DNA from: Quillaja saponaria
Lineage: Eukaryota; Streptophyta; Magnoliopsida; Fabales; Quillajaceae
Direction of reading: 5' to 3'
DNA: 64,000 nucleotides
Assembly (NCBI GenBank): GCA_029379385.1
Contig: CM055615.1
Location: forward strand, 2,852,001 to 2,916,000
Part shown: piece after piece, positions 11,721 through 25,300 of the stretch
Layout of the letters: each line of letters begins with the position of its first letter
How positions within the stretch are numbered: the stretch's first letter is position 1
Program-made: the position numbers and the translations under genes
The notes under the pieces: generated by a model
Databases searched by the model: none
The model's input: the letters and a program-made list of their open reading frames with translations, nothing else
Told to the model about the DNA's origin: nothing

Positions 11721-13440
11721 TCGGGATTAATTTTGTTCTTTCTTTTTTTAATTTTTTTTCCTTTTATTTCTTTTATATTTGATTGGTGTTACAAATGGAA
11801 TTTTTTTTGAAAATTGACAAAGAAAAAAAAAAATCTCTGGATTTTGAAATTACCATATTAACAGCTATATGGTGAAATAAATTCATAATAGATGGGTTTG
11901 GTGCATGTATTTCACAAATCATATCCTATTATTTTGTAATTTCTTAAAGAAGAAAACATAGGTGGTGTGGTAGTTGGACAAAAACAAATCTACATGATAA
12001 AAATAGAAAATTAACGATAAATCATACATTATTCTTAAAATAAAAGAAAGGTCTAATCAAATTTTTTATAATAATAATAATTCTACTTTAAATACATTGA
12101 TACTAAAATTGATGGTGCCCTTTGTTGTGATGTAGAGATATGAAGTGTCTTGGCAAAAAAATTGTCCATGAATCTCACATCCTTGTTATTACCATCCTCA
12201 TTTATTTTTATCGTTGTTACAATGTTGTTGGAGATACATACTTTAATCTTATTTATGTTAGATATTTTAATAATATGATAGAGAAAATAATGTGAAATAA
12301 ATGAATTTTATCAAGTTATTTTATACAAAAATAAATTTTTCGACTTCTATTCCATTTCTTATTAAAATAATTGACAATTAAGGGGATTGAAGTCTCCTCC
12401 CTTTACTTAATATATATATATATAATTTTTTGGTAGAAGTTTTCTTTGTATAGGTGATTACATTTTAAATTCCAATTATCTAGAAATTCACAATTTTTAT
12501 TTTAAATTCATTTTCACTCATTTTGAAATAGTATGCATCTTATCTATTATATTGGGTTGGAAATGGAATGAATTTGAATTTTTTAGAGTTTTCAATTCTC
12601 TAAAATTTCAAAAGTTATGTTTATACAAATTGTTGGATACAAATAAATGTTAAAAATTACACCACCTTACTGATATTTTTAATTTCACCATTTTCTCTTT
12701 CTTCAACCTTGGGGAATGATGTTCCAAGTCTAATAGATTGTCAAAGTCAAAAATTAAGAGCAATAACCCAAATCCCAATCACAAATCCTCTCCCATGGCT
12801 ATGGACTTGGATGTTGGATTTCCAATTTCCTTTTATCAGTAAACAACTATGGTAGATACTATAGTTTATTGTCTTTTAACCCTACTTTGGCATCATAATT
12901 ATGGCATACTGAAATATTTTCCTGGTAAATTGTTTTCTAATTTCTATCCAAATTAGACCTCTATACTGTGAGGATAACTGCGTTTGGATGGATTTAGAGG
13001 AAGCTGCATCCAGTTTTTGGTAATGGGATTGAAGGATTGGTGATATAGTACACACAAGGGTCAATTACATTTATTGCACAGAAACAGCCCATTGGAAATT
13101 CCAATGACTTCGAATTGCTTGAGAAAATTAATAAACAATCTCATTTCCTCTTGTTCTTAACTTTTCAATGAATATCATTACCAAACCAAAAACAATGAAT
13201 CTTTCTTCATCCATGACGGCTAATTTTGTACTAAGACCCTGTCGTTTATCATCATCATAAAAAACCCAGGTGACAACATGAGTAAGTATGGATCTGAACC
13301 TTATTTCCTAATCTTATTTTTTCTGACGATTTCTCAATTGTTAGATCCGTCAGCCAAAGGTATCCACTTTCATCAGGACTCACCATCAATGGATGATCTT
13401 GCTCCACATAGATGCTTTTTTTAGAAGGTGGGAATAGGGG
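11721..13440. other. Spacer, presumed promoter of the DUF4378 gene and AT-rich DNA
   Basis: No gene recognised. A (TA)n run lies at 12409-12423. Confidence 0.45.
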
Positions 13441-13690
13441 ATCTGAAGCAAGTTAAGGCCATGGATCTAAGGTGGTGGAGAGCTCACCGGAAAATCCAAC
13501 GATGCTACTGTAGACAAAATTGGTCTTGGCTTTAGGTCCACCGAGGCTCCTCCCAGCTTCATTGTAAGCTCTCGCCGCCTACACCCTCGTATCAAATGTA
13601 CCAAGCCACTTCGACTTCTTCCACGGATCACGGATCTCAGCTTTGAAATCTTCCTCATGGACGCTTACGAATGCCTCTGAAGTGTGTCTC
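13441..13690. other. GC-rich patch of unknown origin
   Basis: This 250-base patch is clearly richer in GC than its surroundings and has a 63-codon minus-strand open frame (13658-13467, starting MRKISKLRSVIRGRSRSG). I do not recognise a family. The composition suggests a captured exon fragment or the start of a decayed gene, but nothing confirms it. Confidence 0.3.
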
Positions 13691-13697
13691 CTTTGAC

Positions 13698-13771
13698 GAT
13701 CTTCCAAAATGGCTGCCATTAATGGAGACTGGATGATCTTCCAAAATGGCTGCCATTAATGGAGACTGGAT
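13698..13771. repeat. Perfect tandem duplication, 2 x 37 bases
   Basis: The unit begins gatcttccaaaatggctgcc and ends ggagactggat; the copies at 13698-13734 and 13735-13771 look identical. Confidence 0.9.
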
Positions 13772-14954
13772 GGAGGTTCAGTAGGAGAAATTCCAGCTCT
13801 GAAGAGTATAATCATACTAAGTTAGCAAAAACTAAATAAAATTTTAGGCCAAAATTATAATTATCATAAACTTATACAATTCAATTAACCAGTCAAAATA
13901 AATAAATGGCACAGATTTCATCAAGGATAATAGACGGTTATATACAAAATCACAAGTATTTAAAATGCCACAAATCAAATGGGGTACCATAAAATCCTCC
14001 ATATTTATATGGAATAATTCTATTCAACACTTCATTACATACATTTATCTTTTTATAGTTTCATTTCATATATATTACATTAACTATTTCTCTTGTTGTG
14101 AATAAGTCTAATATTGTCACTGTACAATTGGCTAAAAGAGAGGTGTCAAATTTTAATTTGGTTCATTATATATTGTTTCCTTTGTGAGTTATTTGCCTCT
14201 AGCTGGGCATTTGTATTTGTCATAATTGATGATGTAATAATGAACGAATTTTCATTGTTTTTAATAAAAAAGAAAGAAAGTGTATAATCAAATAAATAAA
14301 TTAATAATCTAATAAAACTCTATATTAAACCCTTTCACCAATTGTTTCATTGTTTTTTAATAAGAAAGAAAGAAAGTGTATAATCTAATAAATAAATTCT
14401 ATAAGCTAATTTTCATTGTGAGTTACTTGTCCCCGTTGTATATTGTTTCATTTTTTTTATAAAAGATTTTCCAATTCTATATTTAACCCTTTCACCAACA
14501 TTTTTCACACCTTCTCATCAAATCCACTCATTTCCTCTATTAAATCTTTTAGCTCTCACGTTTTTGAAAAAAAATTCTCAAATGTTCAAGGTATGATAAT
14601 TAATTTTTTTTGATAATTTGTATTATAGTTTATCTAAAATATGATATTTATATGATATGTTTATAATTTACATTATCCTAGTATAACTAATTGAAGACAT
14701 AATAATTGTCATTATTGAACATTTTGTTGTATATACTTTGAATAATTTGATTTGTTTTATCATTTTATTTTGTAAAATACGCATTACTTATTAAAAAAGT
14801 ATTTCTATTATAGTTATGACATCACTATTGGATAATATAAATGAAAGTGAAGAGGATGATGAACTTCTTTTTGCAACCACATCATTGGTTGTTACAACAC
14901 AAGCTTCTTAATACTTGGCAACATATCTTACTAAAACATCTTGTAGAAACTCGC
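13772..14954. other. AT-rich spacer
   Basis: No gene seen. A short motif (aagaaagaaagtgtataatc) occurs at about 14270 and again at 14363, a local direct repeat. Confidence 0.4.
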
Positions 14955-15380
14955 GACAAACAAGGCTTTAGTGGGTAGATGAAGTTTTGTATGGTAATCT
15001 TGTTCATTGTCATAAAAATTTTAAGATGAAAAAAACTATGTTTCTCGAGATTCTGTCAAGTTCTTAAACAAAGTTATCTAATTAAGAAAATTGTTGCTTT
15101 GTTGATGTATATGGTAGGAAAGGAGCTTCAAATCGCACATTACAAAAAAGGATGCAACACTGTGGAAAGATAATACATAGGTTGTTTAAAGCGTGTATTG
15201 TAAAGTGTCTAATTGTTAGCCATTGACATCTAACATAGATCCGTGTGTTGTAAAGTGTCTAATTGTTAGCCATTGACATCTAACATAAATCCACTAGCTT
15301 ATGAATTCAAGTTTATTCTAATAGAAGTAAGAGATGATCGAGATACATCCTTTCCTCCAATATTGTATTGGTGTCATAAA
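14955..15380 (+). pseudogene. PIF/Harbinger-type transposase relic (HARBI1-like)
   Basis: Conceptual translation with several stops and frame changes reads WVDEVLYGNLVHCHKNF, KMKKTMFLEIL, then GASNRTLQKRMQHCGKIIHR, and later EVRDDRDTSFPP. This order matches plant PIF/Harbinger transposases: an N-terminal W-V-x-E-L-L...F-R-M segment, a helix-turn-helix (G-x-S-N-R-x-V-x-x-x-F-Q-x-S-G-x-T-I-x-R), and the D-D-x-R segment before the first catalytic Asp. The catalytic DDE part cannot be read, and a 50-base tandem duplication lies inside it. It is a dead remnant. No terminal repeats were found. Confidence 0.6.
15193..15292. repeat. Tandem duplication, 2 x 50 bases, within the Harbinger relic
   Basis: The unit (gtgtattgtaaagtgtctaa to catctaacatagatcc) is at 15193-15242 and, with two substitutions, at 15243-15292. 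Confidence 0.9.
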
Positions 15381-16337
15381 CAGTACTGATATAGTGTGTC
15401 ATGTTCTATATGATATGTAAATAGAAATTCATTGGAAGAAAAGGCTACACAATGCAAAATGCGATGGTAAACAATTAAAATAAATATTAGCTTTATTTTG
15501 TAATTTTTAGCTATCAAAATTTTAATATATTAATTATTTAATGGTAAGTGTCATTTTAATTTAAGTACTATTTTTTCATTAAATATTTTAATTAGAATAA
15601 AAACTAGATAAAAACATTTTTAATTTCAACTAAAAATCAAAACTAAATTAAAAAAAAAAAGTTTAATTTTATAACATACTAAATTAATGGTCCATTTTGA
15701 TAAATTACATGCAAATATATTTTTCAGATTATGGTCACTAAATATAACTTTTGACAACCCAAACACATACTAAAAATGTGGCGAGACAGTATAAACATAA
15801 ACCTCTACTCTTTAACTAACATACCATTAGTACAACTCTATAATCAAATGTTGGCTTGGTGATAAAAAAAGTGTGCTCATTTTATTGATTTTATTGAATA
15901 TTATTGGGAGGCCATGAGGAGTAAATATCCTCATAAATTTTCTACTTCCATTGTGGATAATCTGTATTTGATTAGATAATGATTAGTCGATACACACACG
16001 TAAACAAACTCGTACACTACTAAATAAATAAATAAATAACTTTAATATATATATATTGATATGTAACACTTTCAAATAAAAATAACATTACTCTACTAAA
16101 ATAATAGAAAAGAAAATCCCAATGTAGAAACTTCATACCATTTTACTTGTTCATAGCTTGCAAAAACTAATTACAAATATTAAATCACCCTCTTCGTTCA
16201 AAATTCAAACCCACCTTAAACAAACAATGAATTAAACTAACTTACTCAAAGTCAACTCCCCAGGCAAAAGAACAATAAAATAAAATAATTTCAAAAGTTA
16301 TAACTAACAAAACAAAAAATTACAATAAAAGTCAACT
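15381..16337. other. AT-rich spacer upstream of the PP2C gene
   Basis: Contains A-rich and TAAA-repeat tracts (about 16021-16040) but no gene that I can support. Confidence 0.4.
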
Positions 16338-16368
16338 CCTCTCTCTCTCACTCTCTCTCTCTCGGTTT
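16338..16368 (+). promoter_or_regulatory. CT-rich pyrimidine patch in the PP2C promoter
   Basis: A (CT)n tract, ctctctctctcactctctct, lies about 100 bases upstream of the TATA box. Pyrimidine patches in core promoters are common in plants; the function here is inferred from position only. Confidence 0.5.
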
Positions 16369-16441
16369 CACCTTTTCCCTCGTCTTTTCTGTCATCTTCT
16401 TTCAGAGCACACCGCGCTACTAAGTATTAGCACTTTAGTAG

Positions 16442-16449
16442 TATAAATA
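16442..16449 (+). promoter_or_regulatory. TATA box of the PP2C gene
   Basis: tataaata lies 60 bases upstream of the predicted ATG at 16502. A transcription start about 30 bases downstream would leave a short leader of roughly 30 bases. Confidence 0.6.
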
Positions 16450-16501
16450 AAATTCCTCTCCTTGTAAGTTGTAGCAAAAGTCTGCATCTTTTTCTTGTCC
16501 A

Positions 16502-19037
16502 ATGGGTAACTAGTATCGGTAAGATTTGCCTCTGCACTTCTGGCGCCGGAGAAATCTCCCGGCGATATGACTACGCCGTTACAGACAAGGGTCTGGGCAA
16601 TACATACTGCTATATTCGCCCCGATCCTTATCGTCTATCCTCTTTCTCTAATGTCTTCTCTGAGGACGATAGCACCCAGAAAACACTCTGGTCAATTTCC
16701 GGTGCCTCTGTGAGCGCCAACACCTCCACTCCACCTTCCACCACCCTACTCGACCTCCTTCCTTATAGCTCCACTTTCGACCCCGCTTCGTCGTTTGAGT
16801 GCTCCACTTCCTTTAGTTCGATCCCACTTCAACCGATTCCTCGTGATTCCTATGTGGGTCTCTCCGGGATTGTTCCGGGTTCGAGTCCGATTGAAAGGGG
16901 ATTCCAGTCAGGTCCTATAGAGCGATGGTTTGTGTCAAGTCCGGTTGATCGTGGGTTATATTCGGGTTTGATCGATAAAGGGTCCGACTCTGGTCGGCTG
17001 CAGAGGAGCTTTTCTCATAATGGGTATCGGTTTCGGATCAAACCCAAGAAATGGAGTCTGACAAAGGTTTTCCGGCGAGCGATTTCCAGCACAATATCTC
17101 GTGGGCACAGGTCTATTGTCACTCCAATCAAAAGGGTTGTTTCTATTAGAGATTCCGATTCGGTGAAGAAAAATGAGAATGTCAATGTGACAATGGGTAG
17201 TACTAATTTGGAAAGGCATGTCAGTTTGGATGAAAATGATGATGATGGTGGTGAATCTGGTGACTTTTCAATGGGAATTCAGAATCTTCATTGGGCTCAA
17301 GGAAAGGCCGGTGAGGACCGTGTTCATATTGTGATTTCAGAGGATCATGGATGGGTTTTTGTGGGAATTTATGATGGATTTAGTGGTCCAGATGCTCCTG
17401 ATTATCTTGTTAATAATCTTTTCAATGCCGTGCAAAATGAGCTCAAGGGGCTACTATGTACTGACAAATTGGAATGCACAGTCACCTCTATCACTATCAA
17501 AGAAAACTCATTGCGTTTAAAGGGGGATGATCAATGGGAAATGAGGAATGGGATAACTGATAGATGTTGTACTAGTTATGATAAAGAACATTATCCTTTA
17601 AGAAATGGGGGATTGGATTTGGGTTCTGAATCAAAGAGAATTCATATGAGGTGGAAATGTGAATGGGATAGAAAAAGATCAGAACTTGACAAGAAATTGA
17701 AGGAACAATTGGAATTTCCAGAGTTCAATAGAGCAGGAGCTATTGATCACTCAGATGTACTGAGAGCTCTTTCCGATGCACTAATGAAGCTAGATGATGC
17801 ATATTTGGAGACTTCTGACCAGATGGAAAGTAATCCAGAGCTAGCTTTAATGGGTTCTTGTGTTTTAGTGATGTTGATGAAGGGAGAAGATGTTTACTTG
17901 ATGAATGTGGGGGATAGTCGCGCTGTTTTAGCTCAGGACGATGAATTTGATTTCCAGCTAGGGAAAACTTGTCACGAATCGAATCGGATAACTGAGCAAC
18001 CTTACCAGGATCTTGATAGATTTGACAATTTAACGTCCCTTCAACTTACCATGGATCACAACACTTATGTGAAAGAGGTAATTTAAACCAAACTGGTTTA
18101 TCAAGATCAAACTTTGCGTTCAGACCGTTGAGTGATTTAGTAGTGAGATATTTTCAATTGCAGGAGGTTCAGAGAATTAAGAATGAGCATCCAGATGACC
18201 CTTCTGCTGTAACTAATGAAAGGGTGAAAGGTTACCTGAAGGTCACAAGGGCTTTTGGGGCCTGGTTTCTCAAGCAGGTAGTTTAATGTTCTATATATTC
18301 TTCCATTACTTTAAGTACCATGCTAGAATGCATACTCTTCATTTAACTGTCCATTGTATCCAATGATAGAGCTTTCTTCTTAGAAGTAAATTAAACATGG
18401 ATGGCTCTTACATATATGTTAAGAGGCAATTGTGGAACATTCATTGCTTTAAGCATCTACACCATCAACATGCTTGAGACACAGGCATTACTAAGAAATA
18501 GATTAGTTTTGGTCATTGCTCAGTCCCTTCTACCATAATGCAGCTTATTCTGGTTATTTTGCAGCCTAAATGGAATGATGCATTACTAGAGATGTTCAGA
18601 ATTGACTATGTGGGGGACTCCCCTTACATAAACTGTCTCCCTTCACTATATCACCACAAGCTCAGTGAAAGGGACAAGTTTTTGATTCTGTCTTCCGATG
18701 GACTTTACCAGTTTTTCACCAATGAAGAAGCCATATCCAAAGTCAATTCATTCATGTCATTATTCCCTGATAGAGATCCTGCACAACTTCTCATTCAAGA
18801 AGTATTGTTTCGAGCAGCAAAGAAAGCCGGTAAATATTTCATTTCAGTCACACTTAATTAAGAAAGAAAGGTATCATATAAGATAAACCATTTTTAACAG
18901 GCTTGATTTGTGATGCTGCAGGTATAGAGTTCCATGAGTTGCTTGAAATCCCACAAGGGGAAAGGCGTCGTTACCATGATGACATTTCCATTGTCATTAT
19001 CTCATTGGATGGGACGATATGGCGATCATCTCTGTAA
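16502..19037 (+). CDS. Protein phosphatase 2C, POLTERGEIST/PLL clade; frame broken at codon 4
   Basis: Four exons: 16502-18077, 18164-18277, 18565-18829 and 18922-19037, with GT-AG borders and consistent phases; about 689 residues once one base is discounted. The PP2C core has [15 protein letters not shown] (metal-binding Asp and the clade's FSGPDA, near residue 291), [51 protein letters not shown] and [16 protein letters not shown] and PLL phosphatases act at the plasma membrane in meristem and stem-cell signalling; they are anchored by N-myristoylation and acylation. Here ATG GGT AAC is followed by an extra T at 16511, giving TAG. Without it the start reads [11 protein letters not shown], an ideal myristoylation (Gly2) and palmitoylation (Cys) signal. 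No in-frame ATG follows before the conserved region, so the extra base is probably an assembly error, otherwise a null allele. The segment [11 protein letters not shown] just after the start is typical of the clade. Confidence 0.92.
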
Positions 19038-22000
19038 ACATAGATCTTGCAATAACAACTGAAAATGGCATTAAACAATTATAGTGACATTGTTCACCTT
19101 GTCCTTTTTTGTTCTCTCGATGTTTCACAAATTTTGAATTGTGTTTATAACAGAACAGTTAGGCTGCAGGAGACATGGAAAGGAGCTAGCTTTAGTTAAA
19201 CCTGCTCTGTTTTCCTCATTGAGCATTTTATAGCTCATGCATTTGTACATTGACTCGTTTTTAAGAAAGGGTTTAGGTTGGTTCGATTGCTAAAATCTCT
19301 TAGTTTCATTCAAGCACTTCGAGATTAAATATCAGAGTTTACTGGGAAGAGACAGAACTACTCATGTTTTATAGCTCAAGATCCAATAGATCTCCTAATG
19401 AAAAAAAAAAAAAAAAAGTTTTATATTGTGAAAGAGTTGTCAATTATGAAACTAACTAATTCAGGTTTTTTTATTTAGGCTGGAACTAATTCCAGACAAA
19501 AGTTCCAAGTATTATTTTTCAGGTGGGTCCCATCTGCCAAATAGAGTGGAACTAATTCAATGTCAAAAGGTTTCTATTTCCTTCTTAACCTTTTGGGAGA
19601 TGAAATACAGTGCTAGGGTAGCACTTTTATTTTCTTAAACCTTCTCCATTTATGCAAGGGTAGCACTTGTCTTTTCTCAAACCACCGTAGGATGAAAATA
19701 AAAATTAAAAAATTAATATTTCATTCTCAATATAAAGAATTTTTATTTTTGTCAACTAATATGATAGCATCAAGTATTTTTTCACACCAATCACCATTTT
19801 TCTAATTTAATTAAATAAATTAATGTTTCATTATCCTATTAACTAATAGTGTAAAAGTATTTACACTAAAAAATGAATGAACTATTTACTCAAAAAGAAG
19901 TTGACATGAAATTAGAGATAAAATGAAAATTTTCTTAATTTAAAGTATAACGTATACATTTGTTTTCTTATGTAATTTTATTTATTTTTAGTTTATATTT
20001 GAGTTAGTGTTAGTCACTTTACGTAGATATTTACTAATTCACCTGATCATATGATTAAATATAATCACGCCGGGAATTTATGTAGTTTGACTATAATGAA
20101 GTAATCAACTGTTGAAGAATTGAAAAAGAAGCACTTGTTTAAAGAGAAGGTTGTGAGTTTTATGCTCTTTAATCAATCTTAACATGCAAGTGTAAGACAG
20201 AGGAGTTGGTTGAGATAATGATGGTCAAAAGAATTTTATAATTTCTTGTTAATCTCAACGTGGTTTTGGTAATGATTTAGATCACATCCACATCATTTTG
20301 TATATGAAAATTAGAAGCTCAGATAGGAAAAGTCAGCCAATGTGACTTAACCTATTTTTTAAATTCCATATTGGCGTAAACTGTAAGCAACTAAACAGAG
20401 CATGCAAGATTATTCAAGAAGCAATACAGAATAAATACAAGGGGGGAAAGAAAATGCTATAGTTGGGTTTCACAATAAGACACAATTTATAAAAAGCTTT
20501 ACAATAAATGGTAATTTTTGGAGCTAGATACAAGCACAGAGATGCTTACAAAATTAGTTTTGGGACAGTTACTAGTGGTTTAGGTCCCTAAAATCTCATG
20601 AATAGTTTAGTATACATAGAATGTATATGGGAATTGAATTTCCTTTTTTCTTTGGAAAATATTATGTGGAGATAGATTTTCTATTGTATACATTTACAGA
20701 TATACTCACTTAATGGCATTCAACTAATAATAAATAAGCCCAACATAGTGTTTTAATTTGGATCTATACTATAAAAATGGAATGTAACAAAAACTTTTGA
20801 TTGTCTTAAATATTTTTTATGATTTTTTTTTAATCTTACATAAATGTTCTTTATTTTCTTTTTGTATTTTTTTTTTTTTTTAGTAAGTTCATATTTTATT
20901 AGAGTTTCTAATAATGCTAAAATCCTCATAATATCTGAACTCTTTTTATTTAATAAAATTCATATTTAATTTAATTTTAGTAATAATAAATTCTAATAGT
21001 AATTAATTTTTTTTATTTAACATCTTATTTATATTACGGGGTGGACTATTTGTGTTTTCATTAACTTACTAAGTGCAAAATATGTTAAATTTTAATTCAA
21101 ATTATTTTTAAGTCATTATGTTAAATTGTTTAATCATGGAGACAAGTACCTTGATCGTATATTAAATGACTTTTTCTAAATTTAAATTATCGATAGTCAA
21201 CACTTGACATAACATAAAAACTAGTTATTAAATAGGAGCTTGAGTTCTGAGAAAAGTCCACTATGCCACCCTGGAGGATGTGATAATGCCATGAAAGCTA
21301 TGGCAGAACAGGCGTTCGGGTCGAGTATGTTATGGGTGCTTGATTAACCAACTTGACCAAGTCTGTTTACAATATTCTTCAACCAATAGAGCAACCAAAA
21401 ATTTTAATTTTTCAATATTATCAACCAGTTGTAAAATTTTAATTTTAATTTTTCAATACACAACTTCGTTTTTTAAGAGAAAAAACACTGATTCTTCTAA
21501 TTAACAGAGCCGTTTCTCATAAATTATCATTGAAATCGATAAAATAAAAGCAGCTAGGAAGATGTCATGAAGAGGGGAGGCAGATGCAGAGAGCGAGACA
21601 TAGAGGGATGGAGAGAAATATTCTCTAGCGGCTGAACGGGTGAGAATAGAAATAGAATACGTAAGTTAGACCTTAGATTTTGTTTCACATTGAATTGAGC
21701 TAAGAAAATTGGGTTAAAACTACTCCTTGAATACTCTGGGCTAATCAACCAGACACATTTGAAAAGGCCTGAACTTCGGCTAACATAACAATGAATAAAA
21801 ACAAATACATTTTGATCTGGTTGATTAATCGAATTAAAAACAAAAATGAACTAGTCAAACCAATCTGACTCAAAATAAATTGACCATGAGAATCAAGATG
21901 AATCGGTGTCAGGCCATTCCGGTCAGTTTTGAGCCAGTTTTACGGTTATACTGGGTTGTATGCCCACCCCTAATGAAAGCTCATGATATTGGAACAGTTA

Positions 22001-22370
22001 TGGTTAGGACTCAACCTAGGAGGAGGGTGTTTCAATCCATATAATCCCGGACTTCTTCCAGGAGGTCTTTATTCATGCAATACCAAAACACCATGCGAGA
22101 AAGAGAAAGAAAACACTTTCGAATTCATAGTTTTTAATAAAGATGACTTACAAAGTATTCTACTGCATAATCGAGTATAAACTTTGACACTAAATGAGAT
22201 CATGTAAGTTGTACAGTGGGTGTATTGAAAGCTGCACAAGAGTACTTGCCGTTTCCCCAATTATATCCACCATGGACAGCATATTCTGAAACTTCAACTT
22301 TCAATGTCCAGAGGTGAGGATTTTCCACCAGGGTGTAAGGAAAACTGAAACTCTTTCTCCTGCATCAAAC
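19038..22370. other. Spacer between two convergent genes; one possible hAT terminus
   Basis: The first few hundred bases should hold the PP2C 3'UTR and the last few hundred the 3'UTR of the minus-strand esterase gene. Near 21960-21975 the sequence tatgcccacccctaatg, read on the minus strand as ttaggggtgggcata, resembles the terminal repeat of plant hAT transposons. A partner terminus is not convincing. No coding is seen. Confidence 0.4.
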
Positions 22371-25300
22371 TCAGCTGAAATCCATATTATAGCAAGTGGG
22401 ATTGCATGGATAAGGGCAGTCAATTTGCTTTACCACTTCTCGATTGAAGTACCAATCACCTACAGAGTCAGCAATTGTCTGATCCAAGGGCAGCAAAATT
22501 TAAATGCAGTCAGATGAGTAGTCAATAATGGAAGACAGAAAGCCAGCTACAATTTACAGATCACACTTAAGGGTCATTAAACTGAAGCTGTGATATTGTA
22601 GTGTAACACAACTACAGTAACAAGTCCCAAAACCATGGAGAAAGTAGTGAAAACAAATAAGAAGCCTTTAGTGAACCATCACCATCGATGTTGTCCATTC
22701 GTTAATATCAAAATCTATACACAAATATATGCAACTTCACAACATCAAATATAGGTTTCAAAATAAATAAGTAAAATATAGGCGTCAAATGATAAGTTGC
22801 AAAGCTATATTGGTGGCTGAAGAGAAAGTACATGTTAGCAGTGCAGTATAGAAGTTACAGATGGATGTTATAATCAATCAAAGCATTGACATGACTCCAG
22901 AAAATATAAAACCTAGGAAGTTAAGGTACTTAATAAAACAAGGAATTGTCATTATACAGATAGGGACACAAGAGTCATTTGAAATATAAAAGACAGACAT
23001 TATTAATTACTAGCAATACAAACAACTCATTGAGAACCCAAATATCTAAATAACTTCAACCCTCCTCTGATCTCCTGGAAAAAAATATGTGCAAAAGCTG
23101 CACTCACCTTATTGTTTATTCTAGGAGATTTGGCAGAGTGCCATGTCTCTGCTATCCAAGTCTGGCAATGAATAAAACAAGAATTTATGAACACTCCCCC
23201 TTCCTTTCGTTGCTGGAGTTCATACAATGACTTCAGCAGAGAATTACGGAAACCTGTATATGATAGCCTGGAGTCAATAGAGCAAAAATATGGCAAAAGA
23301 AAGACTGAACAGCTGACAAAGTGAGATTGACTACTAATACTCAGATGCAGCTATTGTCACGTCTGATCAATGTGCCTTATCCAATTGTAGGATAAGGTCA
23401 CTGTCTCATATTTTCCAAATGAAAGAATTACTTATCCAACAGAGAAAACTTTGAGTGGCAGAAGTTGCAGCAGTTATGGAAGAAAAACCAGTGGAAGGGC
23501 AGGGCCTTTCTGGAATCTCTTATTTAAGTCTTCGTGAACAGGAAGGTATATTGTCAACAAGTACAAAAATACAAATGACTAGCTAGAAAGGACAGATGAA
23601 GAATACTAATAACATATTTTAATGGCACAGGTATCTTTTTGACATTATTCTTTGCATTAAACACAATAAGTATTGGGTTCCGATGGTCACATTTTTCACT
23701 TTCATACCCTTCATTAATGGGAGCCTCCTACTGTTTCATCCAGTTGCATAATGGTAAACCATATGCAACTGGATGAAACTCAGCCACTAATTACTATTAT
23801 CTATATTTAAAATTTATTTTTCATATGGTTTTCCATTTATAAAGTGTTTTTTGTTGTGCTACGCTACCATCAAGAGTGGATTTGGTAACAATATCAAATG
23901 TGGTAAAGGAATTACTGATAAGTGGAGGTTGTCATGCAAAGTTGCAAACCACTGGCTTCTATGAGTACTTGTGTAGCTGGTGAATGAAGGAATAGTCTTC
24001 CTAAAATCAATTACCAAAAATTCAGTTCGCCAAGCATTATAATGATGGAAAAAAGAAAGTCACATAGTGTCCAGAGAAATCAATATCCAAATCATCAATT
24101 ACATTTGTCAAATCAGTATCCAGCAGTCACTTAATTGACCAAACAAAATGTCTAGTTCAAATTAAATAATAAATACCCCAGTACGTGCAGAAGGTATCTT
24201 GGACTGTATGGAAAATAATTTACCCAGCCAGTGAAGAACTATGCATTTGCTGCCAAGAAAATACAAGTTACCTTGTAGTATATTAATCTGATCAGGACTG
24301 CATCTACTAATACTTAGCCTGCAACTTTTCCAGTAGTGATAAGAATCCGATTCAGCTGGTACCAAGATATGTTGTATCTAAAAAATGTAATCTGATTGGT
24401 ATCAAGATATATGCAAAATATCCATACTACTATTTAGGAAACTGAAGCATGTGATGTGAGGAGTAGTTACCTGCCAGAAATCATATGCTGGGTTGACAAT
24501 GAATAGTGGGGTCTTTATGTGTTTAATGATTTCTTCAGGAAAGAGACACTGCCATTTTTAATCATGAGTTCATGTTATAATCCACAATTAACTGAAATAA
24601 ATGAATGATATGCTACATATGTACATTATAATAAGGACAGACGAATGAGAAGAACAAAGAAAAGACCTACCTTAGAAGGTTCTGTTCTAGCAACACAATC
24701 CTTATGCAAACTTTTTGCAACACCCTGAAAAGCATGATGTATAGTTAAAAAAATATACAACAGCAATTGTTTAACCCAATGTTACCTAGTTCATGGTACT
24801 TGTACCCAGGGTACAATAAGATGGGGGGTACGCTTAGTTGGAACCTTGGTGGTTTGGTTCGGGTACACTTCAAGAGCATTTGCTAGGGTAAATTAATACA
24901 ATATGCATTTAAATAATATGATATCAATGCTTTCATTACAACAGAAAAAAGATAGATAATATAAGAAAGGCAAAAAGATCGGCACTACGAACTTAAATGT
25001 TTCAAGGGTTATTCCTCTAATTTCCTTGATTTCAGGGAATGTACTTTGGGATGACTAATTTTGGCGAAAACTGACCACCATCTGGGAAGTGGAACCCAGA
25101 TCGCAGTTCCATAGGGGGTTAGTGAAATTGGCAATACTAACCAAAAAAACTACTAGATTTTTATTTAGTTGGAAAGCTAGTTTGGTAGGTTACACTTGAA
25201 GACCATTTGCTGAGGCAAATTTTACAATATGCATTTGAAAATTATGACCACAATACTTTCGCTACCAAAAAAAAGTAGGAAAAAAAGAAAGAAAGAAATT

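Noticed and set aside
16710..18086. Treating the PP2C as starting at the GTG at 16710
   Set aside because: Clade-typical sequence ([11 protein letters not shown]) and the MGN start lie upstream; the shorter model arises only from the extra T.
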